From NCBI RefSeq assembly GCF_013373865.1, contig NC_050474.1:14447045-14511044 (forward strand): a stretch of DNA of 64,000 nucleotides. Reading direction: 5' to 3'. The translations under genes and the position numbers were made by a program. The notes beneath the pieces are model-generated. The model searched no databases, was not told the DNA's origin, and saw only the letters and a list, made by a program, of their open reading frames with translations. This stretch comes from Monomorium pharaonis (lineage: Eukaryota; Arthropoda; Insecta; Hymenoptera; Formicidae). Position 1 is the stretch's first letter; the number at the start of each line of letters is the position of its first letter. Of this stretch, positions 11,110 to 22,702 are shown piece by piece.

Positions 11110-11705
11110 GGGGAGCAAGTCATGTAACGCGCTGAAAATTAAGTGACTTTTTGGAATTTTGTTTGAGAAAATTATACAACCAATTTTTTTGAAATTTTCA
11201 GGGTAAAATGTTATTGTAATATTGAACTACTAAAAAAATTTTTTTTGACAAAAAAATAATATGTATTTTATAAATAATAATAATGTAAATGGGAGCGTCC
11301 CAGATGCGCACAGTAATAAACGAACACAGCAAGCTGAGTGAAACGGACACAGACCAAACGGACACAGTAATAAACGGACACAGTAACAAACGGACACAGT
11401 AACAAACGGACACAGACCAAATGCGCACAGAGCGAAACGGACACAGTGCGAAACGGACACAGTAACAAACGAACACAGACCAAATGCGCACAGAGCGAAA
11501 CGGACACAGTGCGAAACGGACATAGACCAAATGCGCACGGACCAAATGCACACGGACCAAATGCGCACACTGCACATGCGCACACTGCACGTGCGCACGG
11601 ACCAAATGCAATCCATGTACATTGCAAGCAAAGTAAAGTCCACATAGGTTAGCGACTTGGACGGGGTGGGTGCGGGAGGGGGGCCGAAGGCCCCCCTTGC
11701 ATCCC

Positions 11706-11757
<52 letters not shown>

Positions 11758-12797
11758 CAAAACATTCACTGCATCACATGGGTTTGCGACTTTCCGTGTA
11801 TGCATTTGGTCTGTGCGCATGTGCAGTGTGCGCATTTGGTCTGTGTCCGTTTCGCACTGTGTCCGTTTCGCTCTGTGCGCATTTGGTCTGTGTCCGTTTC
11901 GCACTGTGTCCGTTTCGCTCTGTGCGCATTTGGTCTGTGTCCGTTTGTTACTGTGTCCGTTTCGCACTGTGTCCGTTTATTACTGTGTCCGTTTGGTCTG
12001 TGTCCGTTTGTTACTGTGTCCGTTTCACTCAGCTTGCTGTGTCCGTTTATTACTGTGCGCATCTGGGACTCACTCATGTAAATCTAATGTGTCGACGCTG
12101 AAGTCACTTGTCGGCGTGCAATGTAGCGCTACTTGTATTCATCTGAAACAAAAAAAATAGATTTCTTTTTTGTACGGTTTGCGTTATCAATTGAACCTAT
12201 TGTTAAAGAAAATAATGCAAAATTGTAAAAATGGTGACACGTAGAAAAAAGTATTGGTTTTTACGAAAAATTTTTGTGTTAATTATGCAATAAAACTAAC
12301 TTATTTAAACAATACAATTACAAATAAAGGTTCAATTTATGAAGAAAGTATTTATCTAAATGTATGCACAAGGAGAACTCAATCGGATGAATAGTTTTTG
12401 AATTATTTTGCACGCCAATTTTAAAAAAGTAGTTTGGAGAAAAACGCGTTTAAAGTTCAAGTAACAAAATCGTGAAAAAATCGTAATTTATTTTAACTTA
12501 CCGCAGTTTTTTGCTAATTTGCGATTCCAGAGCCATAGAGCAGATTTTCCTGTTTTTCAAACATTATTCTAACACAGCCAGGTTAACATTTATTACAGAG
12601 GGATCGAAAAACTGTTTCCAACTCGTCTACATGAGTGCTCCGCCCAATTCGACCGTTCACTTTTCGACGAAAATAACATAGAAGGAACTCTCAAATCGGT
12701 TTCTACTATTTTTTTCATATTCTACGGAAAATTTCCTATAAATTTAAGCAAGAAAAAAAAATTGCTAAAAAATTTCGATTTACATGACTTGCTCCCC
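11110..12797. mobile_element. TTAA-flanked (piggyBac-like) non-autonomous element
   Basis: TIRs GGGGAGCAAGTCATGTAA (11110) and the inverted copy ending at 12797 are each flanked by TTAA (11106-11109 and 12798-12801). That target duplication is characteristic of piggyBac-type elements. After removing foldback element 3, about 900 bp remain, AT-rich and without a transposase, so it depends on one supplied in trans. It lies inside the large IR intron. Confidence 0.72.
11291..12075. mobile_element. Foldback-type element 3
   Basis: The best-preserved symmetric copy. The left end is GGGAGCGTCCCAGATGCGCAC; the right end (reverse complement) is GAGTGAGTCCCAGATGCGCAC. An exact 8 bp target duplication ATGTAAAT flanks it (11283-11290, 12076-12083). 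The arms are arrays of a 16 bp unit, GTGTCCGTTTNNNNCT, with GTGCGCATTTGGTCTG variants. The core (11640-11800) has GGTTAGCGACTTGGACGG, the hairpin GGGGGGCCGAAGGCCCCCC, (TG)n of about 40 bp and CATGGGTTTGCGACTTTCC. Frames of 100-245 codons on both strands are array artefacts. Confidence 0.85.
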
Positions 12798-12801
12798 TTA
12801 A

Positions 12802-13540
12802 GAGATTTACCAAAGAGAACGAATTGAAAATCAAAGAAAATACACTAACAATAAGCTGAAAATAGTAGTTGTATGCTAAACGCCGAATGCACATAGAGTT
12901 CGTAAAGGAGAGCCTCACTCTTCGACCTGTTGAGACTTGAGAGTGCTGAGTATCGGGCGAATTCGGGCGGGTTCGAGAAATAACCGAACACTAGATTTCT
13001 GCAGATTATGTCGCAATAATTGTAAATTTCACATTTTGTCAATCTATTTACAAATGATACTAAAATAGTATGCATGTTTCTTTGTAAAATTTTTATTTAA
13101 GAATATTTAAGTAACAATTGTACAATTTGATATTGTAATAATTTCTACAATAATTACAAAATTAATTTTTTAAATGTATTCAGCAATAATTATGCAGAGA
13201 TGAAACTCACTAATACTATATCACAATTATGCAAAGATGTACATATTTTAGGCATTGATTTTGAAAAAATTGCTACATGTTACATAAATTAAATTTAGAA
13301 TTAATAATTTTAAAAAGTATATTTACAATTATGACACAATATATCCCACATTACATTTAGAAACTAAAATGTTGCTAAAATTTTTCTGCATGCTTTCCTA
13401 TCTGGGCCGTTATTTCTGTTGTTGGTCTATCTTAAGTATTTTGAATGTACAACTACATTTTTTTAAAATAAACTATGTATTTTTATTGCATTAATTAATT
13501 TGTCCCATTATTTTGTTATAGGTATTATTTCAATGTTATT
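12802..13540. other. Intron, AT-rich
   Basis: No gene seen. Sequence at 13100-13370 resembles the AT-rich units at 10380-10680, and an inverted CCCAGATAGGAAA occurs at 13394-13406. Confidence 0.45.
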
Positions 13541-13557
13541 ACTTAATATTCTTCCTT

Positions 13558-13566
13558 CTCTCCCCC

Positions 13567-13614
<48 letters not shown>

Positions 13615-13633
13615 CCTCCCTCTCTCTCTCTCC
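13558..13633. repeat. (TC)n microsatellite
   Basis: Nearly pure CT dinucleotide run with short C-rich interruptions, immediately before the 5' part of the first non-LTR retrotransposon. Confidence 0.9.
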
Positions 13634-14001
13634 GTTCACGTGAGTATCTGTTGGACGTGTCTGTTTGTCGCTCCGTCGTTTTTGGATATTTTCTGCTGTT
13701 TCTGCCCTCCGAAACCTCTCTTTTCCAAACGTACTATCAAGGGCTCTTATTTGCTTGATCACGGTGCACCGGTGTGGGTGAGTGACTCGAGTTTTGGATG
13801 CATTCTCGTGTATTTGAGATATCAAAATGCTGATCGATTTCTCTGGAGCCTGCTGATCGGCGTGGTTTTCGGCTTACTTGCGCCTGCGCCGCCGTTGCGT
13901 GCTCAGGCGAGCGTTCATCAATACATCGATATCCGTGCCAGTCACATTGTAAGTCAGCTGTTTATATTTATAATCTATGCCGGTCGCTGACACAGCTAAT
14001 C

Positions 14002-15322
14002 ATGACGCTCGCCTGCGGAGCCTGCGGGAAATTTATTGCTAGCTCCAATGCGTGGCATTGCGAGCTGGTATCAAGGCACATTTTTCACCGGGATTGCGGT
14101 TTCTTCTCTTGCGAGACGGGCGCGTCAACGGATGCGTAGCCTCGCTGTCCGATCTGCGGAAATTGCCGACTCGTCGGTGGTTCTCCGCGGCCTGTCTCCT
14201 GCGGTGCTGTTGTGGACACGGCTGGCTCGCGAGCTTCTTCTGTGGAGCAGGATGCCTTGCGGGGCCTTATAGCGGCGCTCCTAGATAAGGTGAACTTAGA
14301 GACGAAACTCGACAAAGTTGACGACATTGAGGCTAAATTGGATGGTCTTTCGTATATTGAGTGCAAAGCTCTCCTCACTCGAGCAGAGCGTGTGTGGTTT
14401 CGTCTCCACTCTGGCGGATCTCTCTGCGTGGACGAGCGACCTCAGTCGCAGGACTGATGCCCTCTCGGCGACGGCGTCGGGGATGGAGGCTCGTCAGGCT
14501 AATCTGGCTCGGCGCTCGGGATCTCGAGTCCAGTGGGCCCACTCCTCGTGATACTGTTGGCGAGACCCTTTCGGGGATCGAGGCGTACCTGGAGGCTCTC
14601 GAGCGAGCGAAATTAGGCTCGGAGGTTATTCATTTCAGAGTGCTGGAGCATCCCGGGGAGGATCTCCGAGCCGTTGCTTCCGGGGTGGCGGAGGCCTTGA
14701 AGGTCGCTGTCGCTCCTGCGGACATCACGTCGTGTTTTCGGATTCCGGCCACGGGTGATCGGCTGTGTCCGTTGGTCCTTGGTTTCTCTTCCGGTGCGGT
14801 GAGGAACAGCTGGCTTGATGGTAAGAGGGCCCTGGACCTTCTTGAGGGCTCCGCGGTCTCTGCGGGGCTGGCTGGATCGAGGATCGAGATGACTCAACGA
14901 GAGACTGCCTACTTCCACCAGGCACGCCTTTGGGAAGGCACGACACGCAGTCCGTGAAGCGCCTACATAGCGCTTGGGTTCAAGACGGGATCGTTCGCGT
15001 ACGACGACATCCTTCTGCAGCGCCCATCAGGCTGCAAAATAGTGCACACTTGAGCAACATCCTGACTGAAGCGACCGAACCGACCCCTGCGCCTGTCATT
15101 ACTGTTTCGTCGCCAGCGGCCGACGCTCTGCCGGCGCGAGGCTCATTGACATCCGGGGATGGCACGTCCTGCTCTCAAACATCCTCGAGTACGAATTCCT
15201 TGGACGCTCGCGTCACTGCTGTAACATCCGTTGCGTCGGGCTCTCGGGCCGGGCCCCCGCATGTCGGGGTCGGCGGCGGCTCCGGGGCTATCTCTAAGCA
15301 ACTGTCTCGGCGCGGAGTCTAA
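14002..15322 (+). pseudogene. LINE 1 ORF1 remnant with PHD-like zinc motif
   Basis: The start at 14002 gives MTLACGACGKF, then WHC, FHRDC and C within 45 codons, a Cys/His pattern like the PHD-type finger that opens ORF1 in some insect LINEs. A stop follows. A second frame (14212-14457) carries an acidic/hydrophobic coiled-coil-like stretch (DKVNLETKLDKVDDIEAKL), and a third (14570-14957) a basic RNA-binding-like region. Three frames are needed, so it is not functional. The product would be a nucleic-acid-binding chaperone of the retrotransposon RNP. Confidence 0.5.
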
Positions 15323-15399
15323 CGCTCGGCGATGGCTCTTTCCGGTGGCGGGTCTTTGCATCTCTGTCACGTGAACTCAGTTCCTTTTCCCTCATTTCG

Positions 15400-16243
15400 A
15401 CGAGTTCTGCGATTTTTTCTCACGCGGTTCTTACGACATTATCGCCATGTCGGAGACCTAGCTAAAACCTCAGGTCCCTGACTCTTTTGTACAATTGCAC
15501 GAATTTCGTCTAGTAAGGCATGACCGCGTCGGGAGGGGGGGGAGGGGGTATTGGGTTTTACGTGCGTCTCGGTCTAAACGTTCGGATCCTCGCGTCGTCG
15601 CCTAACCAGTACTATGCTCAGTCGGTACCTCAAAAGTACCTAATATTGAGTGTCTCTGCCGAGAACAGTAGACCCCTCTTGCTCGCCCTAGTTTATCGTC
15701 CACCTCCCCCTCCCCCAAGCTCGGACACCTAACCATCTTTCGGGCCGAATTCGAGAGGCTTCATCTCCTACCTTCTCCATTGCTGCCATCATTGGTGATT
15801 TTAATGTGGATTTGAGTCGAAATTCCTTCGACTCTGATGCTCTACATGATTTCTGCACGTGTAATCATCTCTTCCATGGTTCCGTTCTCCCCAACACACC
15901 ACACAAAATCATCACCCGTATCGATCATTGCCTGTTGAGCGACCGTACCCTTATGCTATCCTTCTCCCAACGTGCTCTTTCTTTCCTGTTTGCCCACGAT
16001 CTCATTGAAGTAAATCTCGATTTCTCCATCCATCGGACTCCGCCTCGTCTCGTAACTCGCGATCTCTCCAACTTTGACTACGACTCCTTTTATAATTTGC
16101 TCGCATCCCTCGACTGGTCCAACATTTACCTCGCTCTTTCCCTTGACAAGGGGGTGGAACTTTTGACTAAGTACATTGTCAATGCTTATGACCGGATAGC
16201 CCCTCTTCGTTTCTTTTATGCCAAGCGTCTACCCGCTTTCTGA
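15400..16243 (+). pseudogene. LINE 1 AP-type endonuclease remnant
   Basis: Motifs in order: MSET (about 15447), GGIGFYVR, LVYRPP (about 15690), IGDFNVDLSRN (about 15790) and HDLIEVNLDFS (about 16000), where the usual SDH has become AHD. This is the order of APE-type LINE endonucleases, which nick target DNA for reverse transcription. Frames change near 15730 and 15790 and an early stop follows MSET. Confidence 0.6.
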
Positions 16244-16679
16244 ATGGACCAGTCGATCCGCTCCTTGATCCGCAGGCGGAACGCCGCCAGGAGGCTCTGG
16301 CTCCGCCATAGATCGCCTCAAACCCGAGCCACTTTTATTGCGTTACGCAATGAGATTAAGATGCATCTTCATGGCCAAAAACGCCTATCTTAAAGCGAGG
16401 CTTCGTGCCTCCGCCTCCACTGGTCCTGCTCGACTATGGGGGGAACTCCGCTCGCTGAGTCTTGCTAAACCCAGAGCCCGAACTCCGTTGGACTTTTCAC
16501 CGGATGACCTAAACGCCTTTTTTACCACTGCTCCCTTCCCTCACCCTCCTCCTATCCCCTCCGCGTCTCCTATCGCTATCACCGCTTCTTCCATCTCTAA
16601 TCCCATGACCTTCTACTTTTTTCCCACATCACCCTCGACGTTCTGCGCTCGACCTGTTGCGCCTTGCGATACAACAAAA

Positions 16680-17400
16680 TATTTTTGCCGTACCTTGCAG
16701 TGCGACAAAAGATCTTTCGGGATTCGTTGCTGCCCAAGGAGTAGGAACTCGCGGAAAGAGGCGGCTTTTGTTGGCAGGGTTCTCAAATCACTCACTCACT
16801 GATTCTAAGTCTGTTTGATATAAAGATTTATTTCACTGCGGTTCGTACATTGGTTGCGGTCGGCGACGGTGCCGCGTCATATTACACTTGATTAGATACG
16901 GCGCGTGACTTGGAGTTAACGCGTCGTATCTTTACTCGCTTGAGATTTGCTCGCGGCTAAGTCCCGAACTCGAAATTCACTTGTGCGGGCCGTACGTATC
17001 GGCTTGATTACTATTCACTGATCCCGCTGGCCGCTGTTCGGCAGCGGCTTAAATAGTGTCGCGGATTTAATTATTAGTGGGGGCATCGGGCCCTCCGCAT
17101 GACCATATATGGTCATTCCCGCGCGCATCCGGCGCGCGGGAAATATTTGCGAGTTTAGCAACAATTGCCAAAATGCAGGTATGCATTTCCGGTGGCATGA
17201 TTGTTGCTAAGCTGGCTTCGCTACTTCTTTAAGGTGGCTGGTGCGTTGCCCAGTGCGATGACCGGCCGGCAGCGCACGAGGCATGTGTCACCTGACACCT
17301 TGTGATAGCGAGCCTTCCTCGGCGAGCTATCTTATAATTTTAATATTTTATTTCCTTTATTTTATGATATGAATTTATTGGTTGTGAGTGTTTCGCTCAC
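16680..17400. other. Foreign GC-rich block inside LINE 1
   Basis: Between the endonuclease/linker and the RT the LINE reading frame is lost for about 700 bp. The block ends GTTGTGAGTGTTTCGCTCACAACA (split: GTTGTGAG, spacer, CTCACAAC), a short hairpin, and has AATAAATC on the minus strand. It could be a minus-strand solo LTR (about 16768-17403 begins TGTTGGC and ends CACAACA), but no target duplication was found. Confidence 0.35.
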
Positions 17401-18951
17401 AACAGACCCTAGTGAAATGCTGCACAAACTCTGTTGGCCTTGATGATGTCAGCCGTCAATTCCTCCTAAACAGTCTCCCGATCACCTTCCTCGTCATTAT
17501 CGATCTCCTTAATCTCTCCCTGGAATCCTTGACCTTTCCATCGCTATGGAAATGCTCACATGTCATACCACTTCCCAAAGTCAAGAATCTCTCGTCACTT
17601 GCAGACTTTCGATCTATTTCACTTCTCTGCTTCCTTTCTAAGATCCTAGAACGTATCGTCTCCGAACAGTTGTCGTCTCACTTGGCTCGTCACAATCTCC
17701 TTGATCCTTTTCAAACCGGATTTCGTCGGGGTAACAGCATTCAGATAACGCTGGTTAAGCTTACTGATGATGTTAGGCTTGCCATCGATCGGAGATCTGT
17801 GACTCTACTCGTACTGTTTGACTTCTCCAAAACTTTCGACTCCGTTCGGCACGACCTTCTCTTGGGAAAACTTCAATTTCCACCTCTCCAATTCGGCGCT
17901 GCGATGGTTTAAGTCTTATCTTGCTTACAGATCTCAGCGAGTGCGAGAGTCTGATGGCTGTTACTCTTCATGGTCCCGTGTCTCCACCGGTGTCTCTCAG
18001 GGCTCCGTTCTCGATCCGCTCTTGTTTGCGATTTTTATGGACGACTTACGTTTCTCCATTAAACACTGCCATCATCTGCTCTATGCAGATGATCTTCAAA
18101 TATACCTTTATTTCCCTCCTACGGAGCTGGGGTCCGCCTTGGGGAGAATTGGAGAGGATATCACCACTGTTGTGGATTGGTCGCGTAGAAATGGCTTAAC
18201 ACTTAACGCCAGCAAAACTAGGGCGATGCTTCTGGGCAGCGCTTGCTTCGTGAACGATCTAAAGGCGAAGCACCCCGTTCGCCTGGTCGTCAACGGTTCC
18301 GCGATAGAGGTGGTGGATCGGGTGACGGACCTGGGTGTCTGTCTGAGCAGTACTCTCGACTGGTCGATGCAGGTGGGAACCGTTGCGGGCCGGGTCAGCG
18401 GGGTCCTCTGGAGGCTCAAATATTGACGAGACTGCCTGACCATCGCCTTGAGTGCTCAGCTGGTGTCCCCTCTCGTCTTCCTCATACTCGACTACTGATC
18501 CAGAGTCCTCTCGAAACACACTGGTCAGCAGAGGCTTAAATTGAGGCGGGTGTTGAATGCCTGCATGAGATATATCTACGGCCTGCGTAGGGATGAGCAC
18601 GTCTCTGGCTACTATGATTCTCTCGGATGGCTATCCGCGGATGGTCGGAGGGCATACTTGGCGGGTGGATTACTATTCTCGATATTGCGGTCGGGATGCC
18701 CTCCCTATCTTGCCGACAATTTCCGGCCCTCGCGGGCGGGGTCGCGTGCGGTCTTGAGGATGGCATCGTTTGATCTCGCTCTTCCGGCCTGTCGAACTTC
18801 AACTTTTCAACATTCCTTCCTCTACACTGCTGATTTTTGGAATTCCCTACCTACCACCCTCAGGGCCTCTACCCCGACGGCCTCCTTCCGACGGGGGCTT
18901 TTTGACCTCCTACGGAGGGACCGTCTAACAGATCGAAACATCGTAACATAG
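17388..18951 (+). pseudogene. LINE 1 reverse transcriptase remnant
   Basis: RT blocks are readable: HVIPLPKVKN, FRSISLLCFLSKILERI, LLDPFQTGFRRG, LVLFDFSKTFDSV (frameshift near 17900), GVSQGSVLDPLLFAIFMDDL and LLYADDLQIY with the catalytic ADD. A C-terminal region (18541-18951) contains RRDEHVSGYYDSLGWL and FRRGLFDLL. At least two frameshifts separate the pieces. The enzyme would copy LINE RNA at a nicked target. Confidence 0.8.
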
Positions 18952-19261
18952 TAATTAGTTTAATTTCATGTTCGCTTGTGTTTGCGGTTTCTGAGTTCTG
19001 TCTAATCATATTATTATTAATGATGTTGTTGTTGTTACTATTGCCTTTGTTCTTACTGCTGTTATGCAATTTGATTTTCATTTTCAGAATATATTATTAT
19101 TAGTAAGATTATTATAATTGTTGAAATGTAATCGCGTATTTGCGCACTATAATAACACTGTTACTGTGATTTACTTATGTACTCTCTTTTCATACTTGTA
19201 CTTTTCTAAATGTTCTTAGAGGGCTTGCCCTAGAACAAAAATAAACGCTTTTGTCTGCTTG

Positions 19262-19430
19262 TATGTCCCCCCCCTCTCCCCTCCCCCTCCCTCTCCATCT
19301 CCCTATCCATCTCCCTCTCCCTCTCCCTCTCTCCCTCTCCCTCTCTCCCTCTCCCCCTCTCCCTCTCTCCCTCTCCCTCTCTCTCTCTCTCCTCTCCCCC
19401 CTCTCTCTCTCTCTCCCTTCCCTCTTCACC
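19262..19430. repeat. (CTCCCT)n / pyrimidine-rich microsatellite
   Basis: About 170 bp of CTCCCT and CTCT repeats directly after the LINE 1 3' end, probably the expanded simple-repeat tail or target. Confidence 0.85.
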
Positions 19431-19432
19431 TA

Positions 19433-20273
19433 CTCTTTTTTTCTTTTATCTATTCTACCTCTACTTTAACTCAAAATAAATGGTTTCTTCCTCTTTTTCT
19501 TTTAACATATATTTTTCTAAAAACATGACACAGCATATTGACTTATCTTGAATACTTATTTCCAGAAAGAAATGAAAATTTTGTGCTGTATTTATTTAAT
19601 TTTATAACGTCCAGTACGTTATGTTAAAATTTGACACAACAAATTTTCCTTTACGATGTAATACGCGTACAGAAACACAAAACTGATTTGCTATTAATCT
19701 CATGTATGTTATTAATCCCAAACTGTCATATCATCGCTGTAAAACTCGCTTCGGACTCGAATCAATTACATACTCGGAAAATCAATGACAATATCGTATA
19801 TGTAATAAAACTATATTGAGCTAAAAAGAGAGTGAAAACATTACTCCTTGGTGTACTTTGCTCCTTAGTGTACTTTGACATTTTTACGCACACGCAAAAG
19901 CCGCGCACCGCTACCGTGCGCCGTTACCACGTGCCACGCTTGCACAAAACGACGCAAGTACACCATTTTCACTATGTCTACCTCTCTTTGATTTTACCTA
20001 CTTTTCTTATAGGGCAAGCATGTCGCTAACAATATATGAGTATTACATATATGATGACAATGCCTTCGATACATTTGACTGCGAACTCACAATTCTCGAG
20101 TCTATACTTCTTGCATATAAAGGTTTTTCTACATTGCAAGCAGCCAGTTGTAACTTATGAGAGCCAATAACCATTGACTTCCATATGTTACTTGATACTC
20201 ATTGACTGCCGCGAATCGCAACTGATTGCTTGCAACTAATGTAGAACAGCCTTAAAGGATTAATTAATATTTA
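19433..20273. other. Intron, no gene recognised
   Basis: AT-rich with short GC-richer stretches (19880-19960). No domain or repeat match noticed. Confidence 0.4.
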
Positions 20274-20484
20274 CACATAGACATAGTATATCTAGACCGA
20301 GCGGATCCAGGAGACAAGAATGAGGATCAGATAGTTAAGAACAGAAAGCGCAAAATAAGCAGCTTTTCTCTCACTCTCTTCTCATTAAAAAAAGCGAGGT
20401 GCTCGTGTTCTATTACCTGTCTCTTTCTGTCTGATCACTGCTTTCTGCGCCTTACGCTCGGTCTATATAGTATGTCTATGAATG
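20274..20484. mobile_element. MITE with CATAGACATA ends
   Basis: Inverted ends CATAGACATAGTATATCTAG ... ACCGAGCG and the complement of CGCTCGGTCTATATAGTATG, about 210 bp, with partly palindromic interior (AGAAAGCGCAAAATAAGCAGC region). No coding sequence. Confidence 0.65.
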
Positions 20485-21039
20485 TACAGACCACTTCATA
20501 TTTATTTATTTGTTTATTTAATCTTGCAAACGATTACACCACGAACAACCGTGATTTATCGATATATTAATACGTAGTATATATCAAAATTTTATGAAAA
20601 ACTGTCACAGATAAATCTTAAAGTTATCCAGTGCTAAAATCATGTACTAAACAACATTTTTTAAAACGTTTCTTAAATTAACATTTCGGAGTTTATGTTA
20701 TGATATCTTTACTCGTAGGGCACGTAGAGAAAAAATGAGAAATTTTTCTATTTAAATCAAACCCAAGATTATGATTGAGCTTAATTAAAACTCGATCAAT
20801 TTAGCGGTTATTGAAATCTGATAATCTCGAGTTTTCACAAGTCGCGTACTCCTGTGTAGTACACGGTCAGCCTTTGTTGTAAGTAGAGCTCTAGATATTA
20901 CAAAAGTAATGACATCAACCGCTATTTTGGATTTAACTGTAAAGCACGAAATACAAAAATACTCGTGTACACGTAAAAAATAGAAGCAAAGAAAGATAAA
21001 AAGAAGGAAGAAATTAATCGAATTTTTGAACTTTTAATC

Positions 21040-21100
<61 letters not shown>

Positions 21101-21720
21101 CCGAAAAACGTTAAACTTTTATTAAAAAATCGGAACAGTTATCAAAAATTCTGAAAAAAATCTAAAAAATTCTGACAAATTTTTCTACCAGGGTATACTA
21201 CTACTCATGAAATTCCTTGGACATTCTCTGGATATTAGTTAAGATATACCTCCAGATTCTCTGGAGATTATTGAGATCTACAGGATGTGATCGGTGGACA
21301 TTTGTACATCCCTTGGATATCTCTTGGATATCTGAGACTGTCAAAAAATATCCAAGGAATATTGCAATATTCAAAAATGATATTCCAGCGACATCCTTAG
21401 AAGTGTTGTGCGCTGTGTGGGACAGTTTTTTATTGATTTTTACATACGCAAAATAGCATATGGAATAACTTATGGAAAGATCTGTTTTTGCTCTGTTCGT
21501 AAAAAATGAAGAATATATGTCATTTTTTATAATTTTTTAATATTGATAATATGCCATATTGTTTCGATAAGTGCAATATTGTCTTAATCTTCACTTTCTT
21601 TATGTTCCGATCTTTTAATCTATGCCTTTTAAAGGTTTTATGTATGTTTTGGTCACTCTCTCATTACATTAGATTCATTTTCCCTTTACACTTGATTTAT
21701 ACTCCATAGCAGAGCCAAAA
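20485..21720. other. Intron, AT-rich, with a (GA)n tract
   Basis: No gene. A (GA)n microsatellite of about 55 bp lies at 21042-21094. The rest is AT-rich sequence with no recognised element. Confidence 0.5.
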
Positions 21721-21724
21721 GATA

Positions 21725-21900
21725 TTAATAGGATATTATTTGGATATATAATAAGATATCATAAGATATTAATAGAATATCTTATGATATCTTATGATAT
21801 TATACGATATTCTCTTAAGACATCGGAAGATATTAATAGAATGTCATATGATATCTTAAGATATTTTATGATAGCTTAAGATATTCTTATAGGATTTCTT
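21725..21900. repeat. AT-rich degenerate tandem repeat
   Basis: Many imperfect copies of GATATCTTAGATATT / AGATATTAATAGAATAT, self-complementary and able to fold. About 175 bp within the IR intron. Confidence 0.6.
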
Positions 21901-22339
21901 TAATGTTACTTATTGAGATATCCATAGAATTGCCTTTGTCTAGAACAATTTGGGATATCCTCAGGATAAATTGTGCTGTGTGGGATGCAAAGAATTTACA
22001 TGCTAGTATTCCTCTATGCCCTTTATTAAATGTGATTTTTTGTAGATTTTTGAAATTTTTTTATTGCAACATTTTATATCATAAAATTTAGAAACATTTT
22101 TGTTATAACATTTCATATGACATTTTGCAGAATTTTTTCAGAATTGTAGCATACAAAATGTGAGAAATTGAAACCTAAAATTTTTTTATTCTATAATTTC
22201 TGAAGAAATTTTACAAATTTGAAAAAATTAGAAATCTTTACAAACTTATATATAAAAATTTCTTTAAAATATTACGAGATATTATGAAAAAAATTTTTGC
22301 CAGATTCTTGCTAACAACATCTAGAAATGAATACTATAC

Positions 22340-22610
22340 CTTCCTGCAGTAAAAACTTGAAGAAAATACCATATTAAATATGTGAAAACGTACGTTAGCA
22401 TTGAACAGATCCAAACGGAAAGCGGAAAGAAATGATATATTCGAATCCCTTTGGGTATCTTGGTTGCTTTAGGGACAACGACGCATAATCTGTCGAAGTC
22501 TACGTATGTGCTAAAGTCTATGTCTTCTTTACGATTTTTGCTGTATTTCTTTACGAAGAAAGACACGAAACAGATGTCCGTTCTACCATGCACTACGTCG
22601 CCTGTGTAAG
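22340..22610 (-). CDS. Ionotropic receptor, exon with end of S1 lobe and first membrane helix
   Basis: Acceptor ATACAGCCAG (AG at 22612-22611) and donor GGAAG/GTATAG (GT at 22339-22338). The exon reads AYTGDVVHGRTDICFVSFF, then the CVVVPKATKIP motif that precedes membrane helix 1 in IRs, then the helix LSVWICSMLTYVFTYLIWYF. It enters in phase 1 and leaves in phase 2; both match its neighbours. The next exon is 12.7 kb away at 9656. Confidence 0.8.
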
Positions 22611-22702
22611 CTGGCTGTATATTATCGTATATTCAAAAAAGATGGAAACAAAATATAGTTTCTAATTCGCGAATACTTCCGCAAATATTGTTACGTATGT
22701 AC

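Larger units (their letters stand above)
13640..19255 (+). mobile_element. Degraded non-LTR retrotransposon (LINE 1)
   Basis: A plus-strand element with a zinc-finger ORF1, an endonuclease and a reverse transcriptase in LINE order, broken by frameshifts and stops. A block at about 16680-17400 between endonuclease and RT looks foreign (GC-rich, no LINE motifs). The 3' UTR (18952-19255) holds a short hairpin GAGGGCTTGCCCT, and the copy is followed by a (CTCCCT)n tract. The I/Jockey/CR1 group is plausible; the exact clade is not assigned. It occupies the large intron of the IR gene in the opposite orientation. Confidence 0.75.

Noticed and set aside
16768..17403. Solo LTR inside LINE 1
   Set aside because: It has TG...CA ends and AATAAA on the minus strand, but the flanks show no target duplication and the left boundary does not coincide with loss of the LINE frame. 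Kept only as a foreign block.
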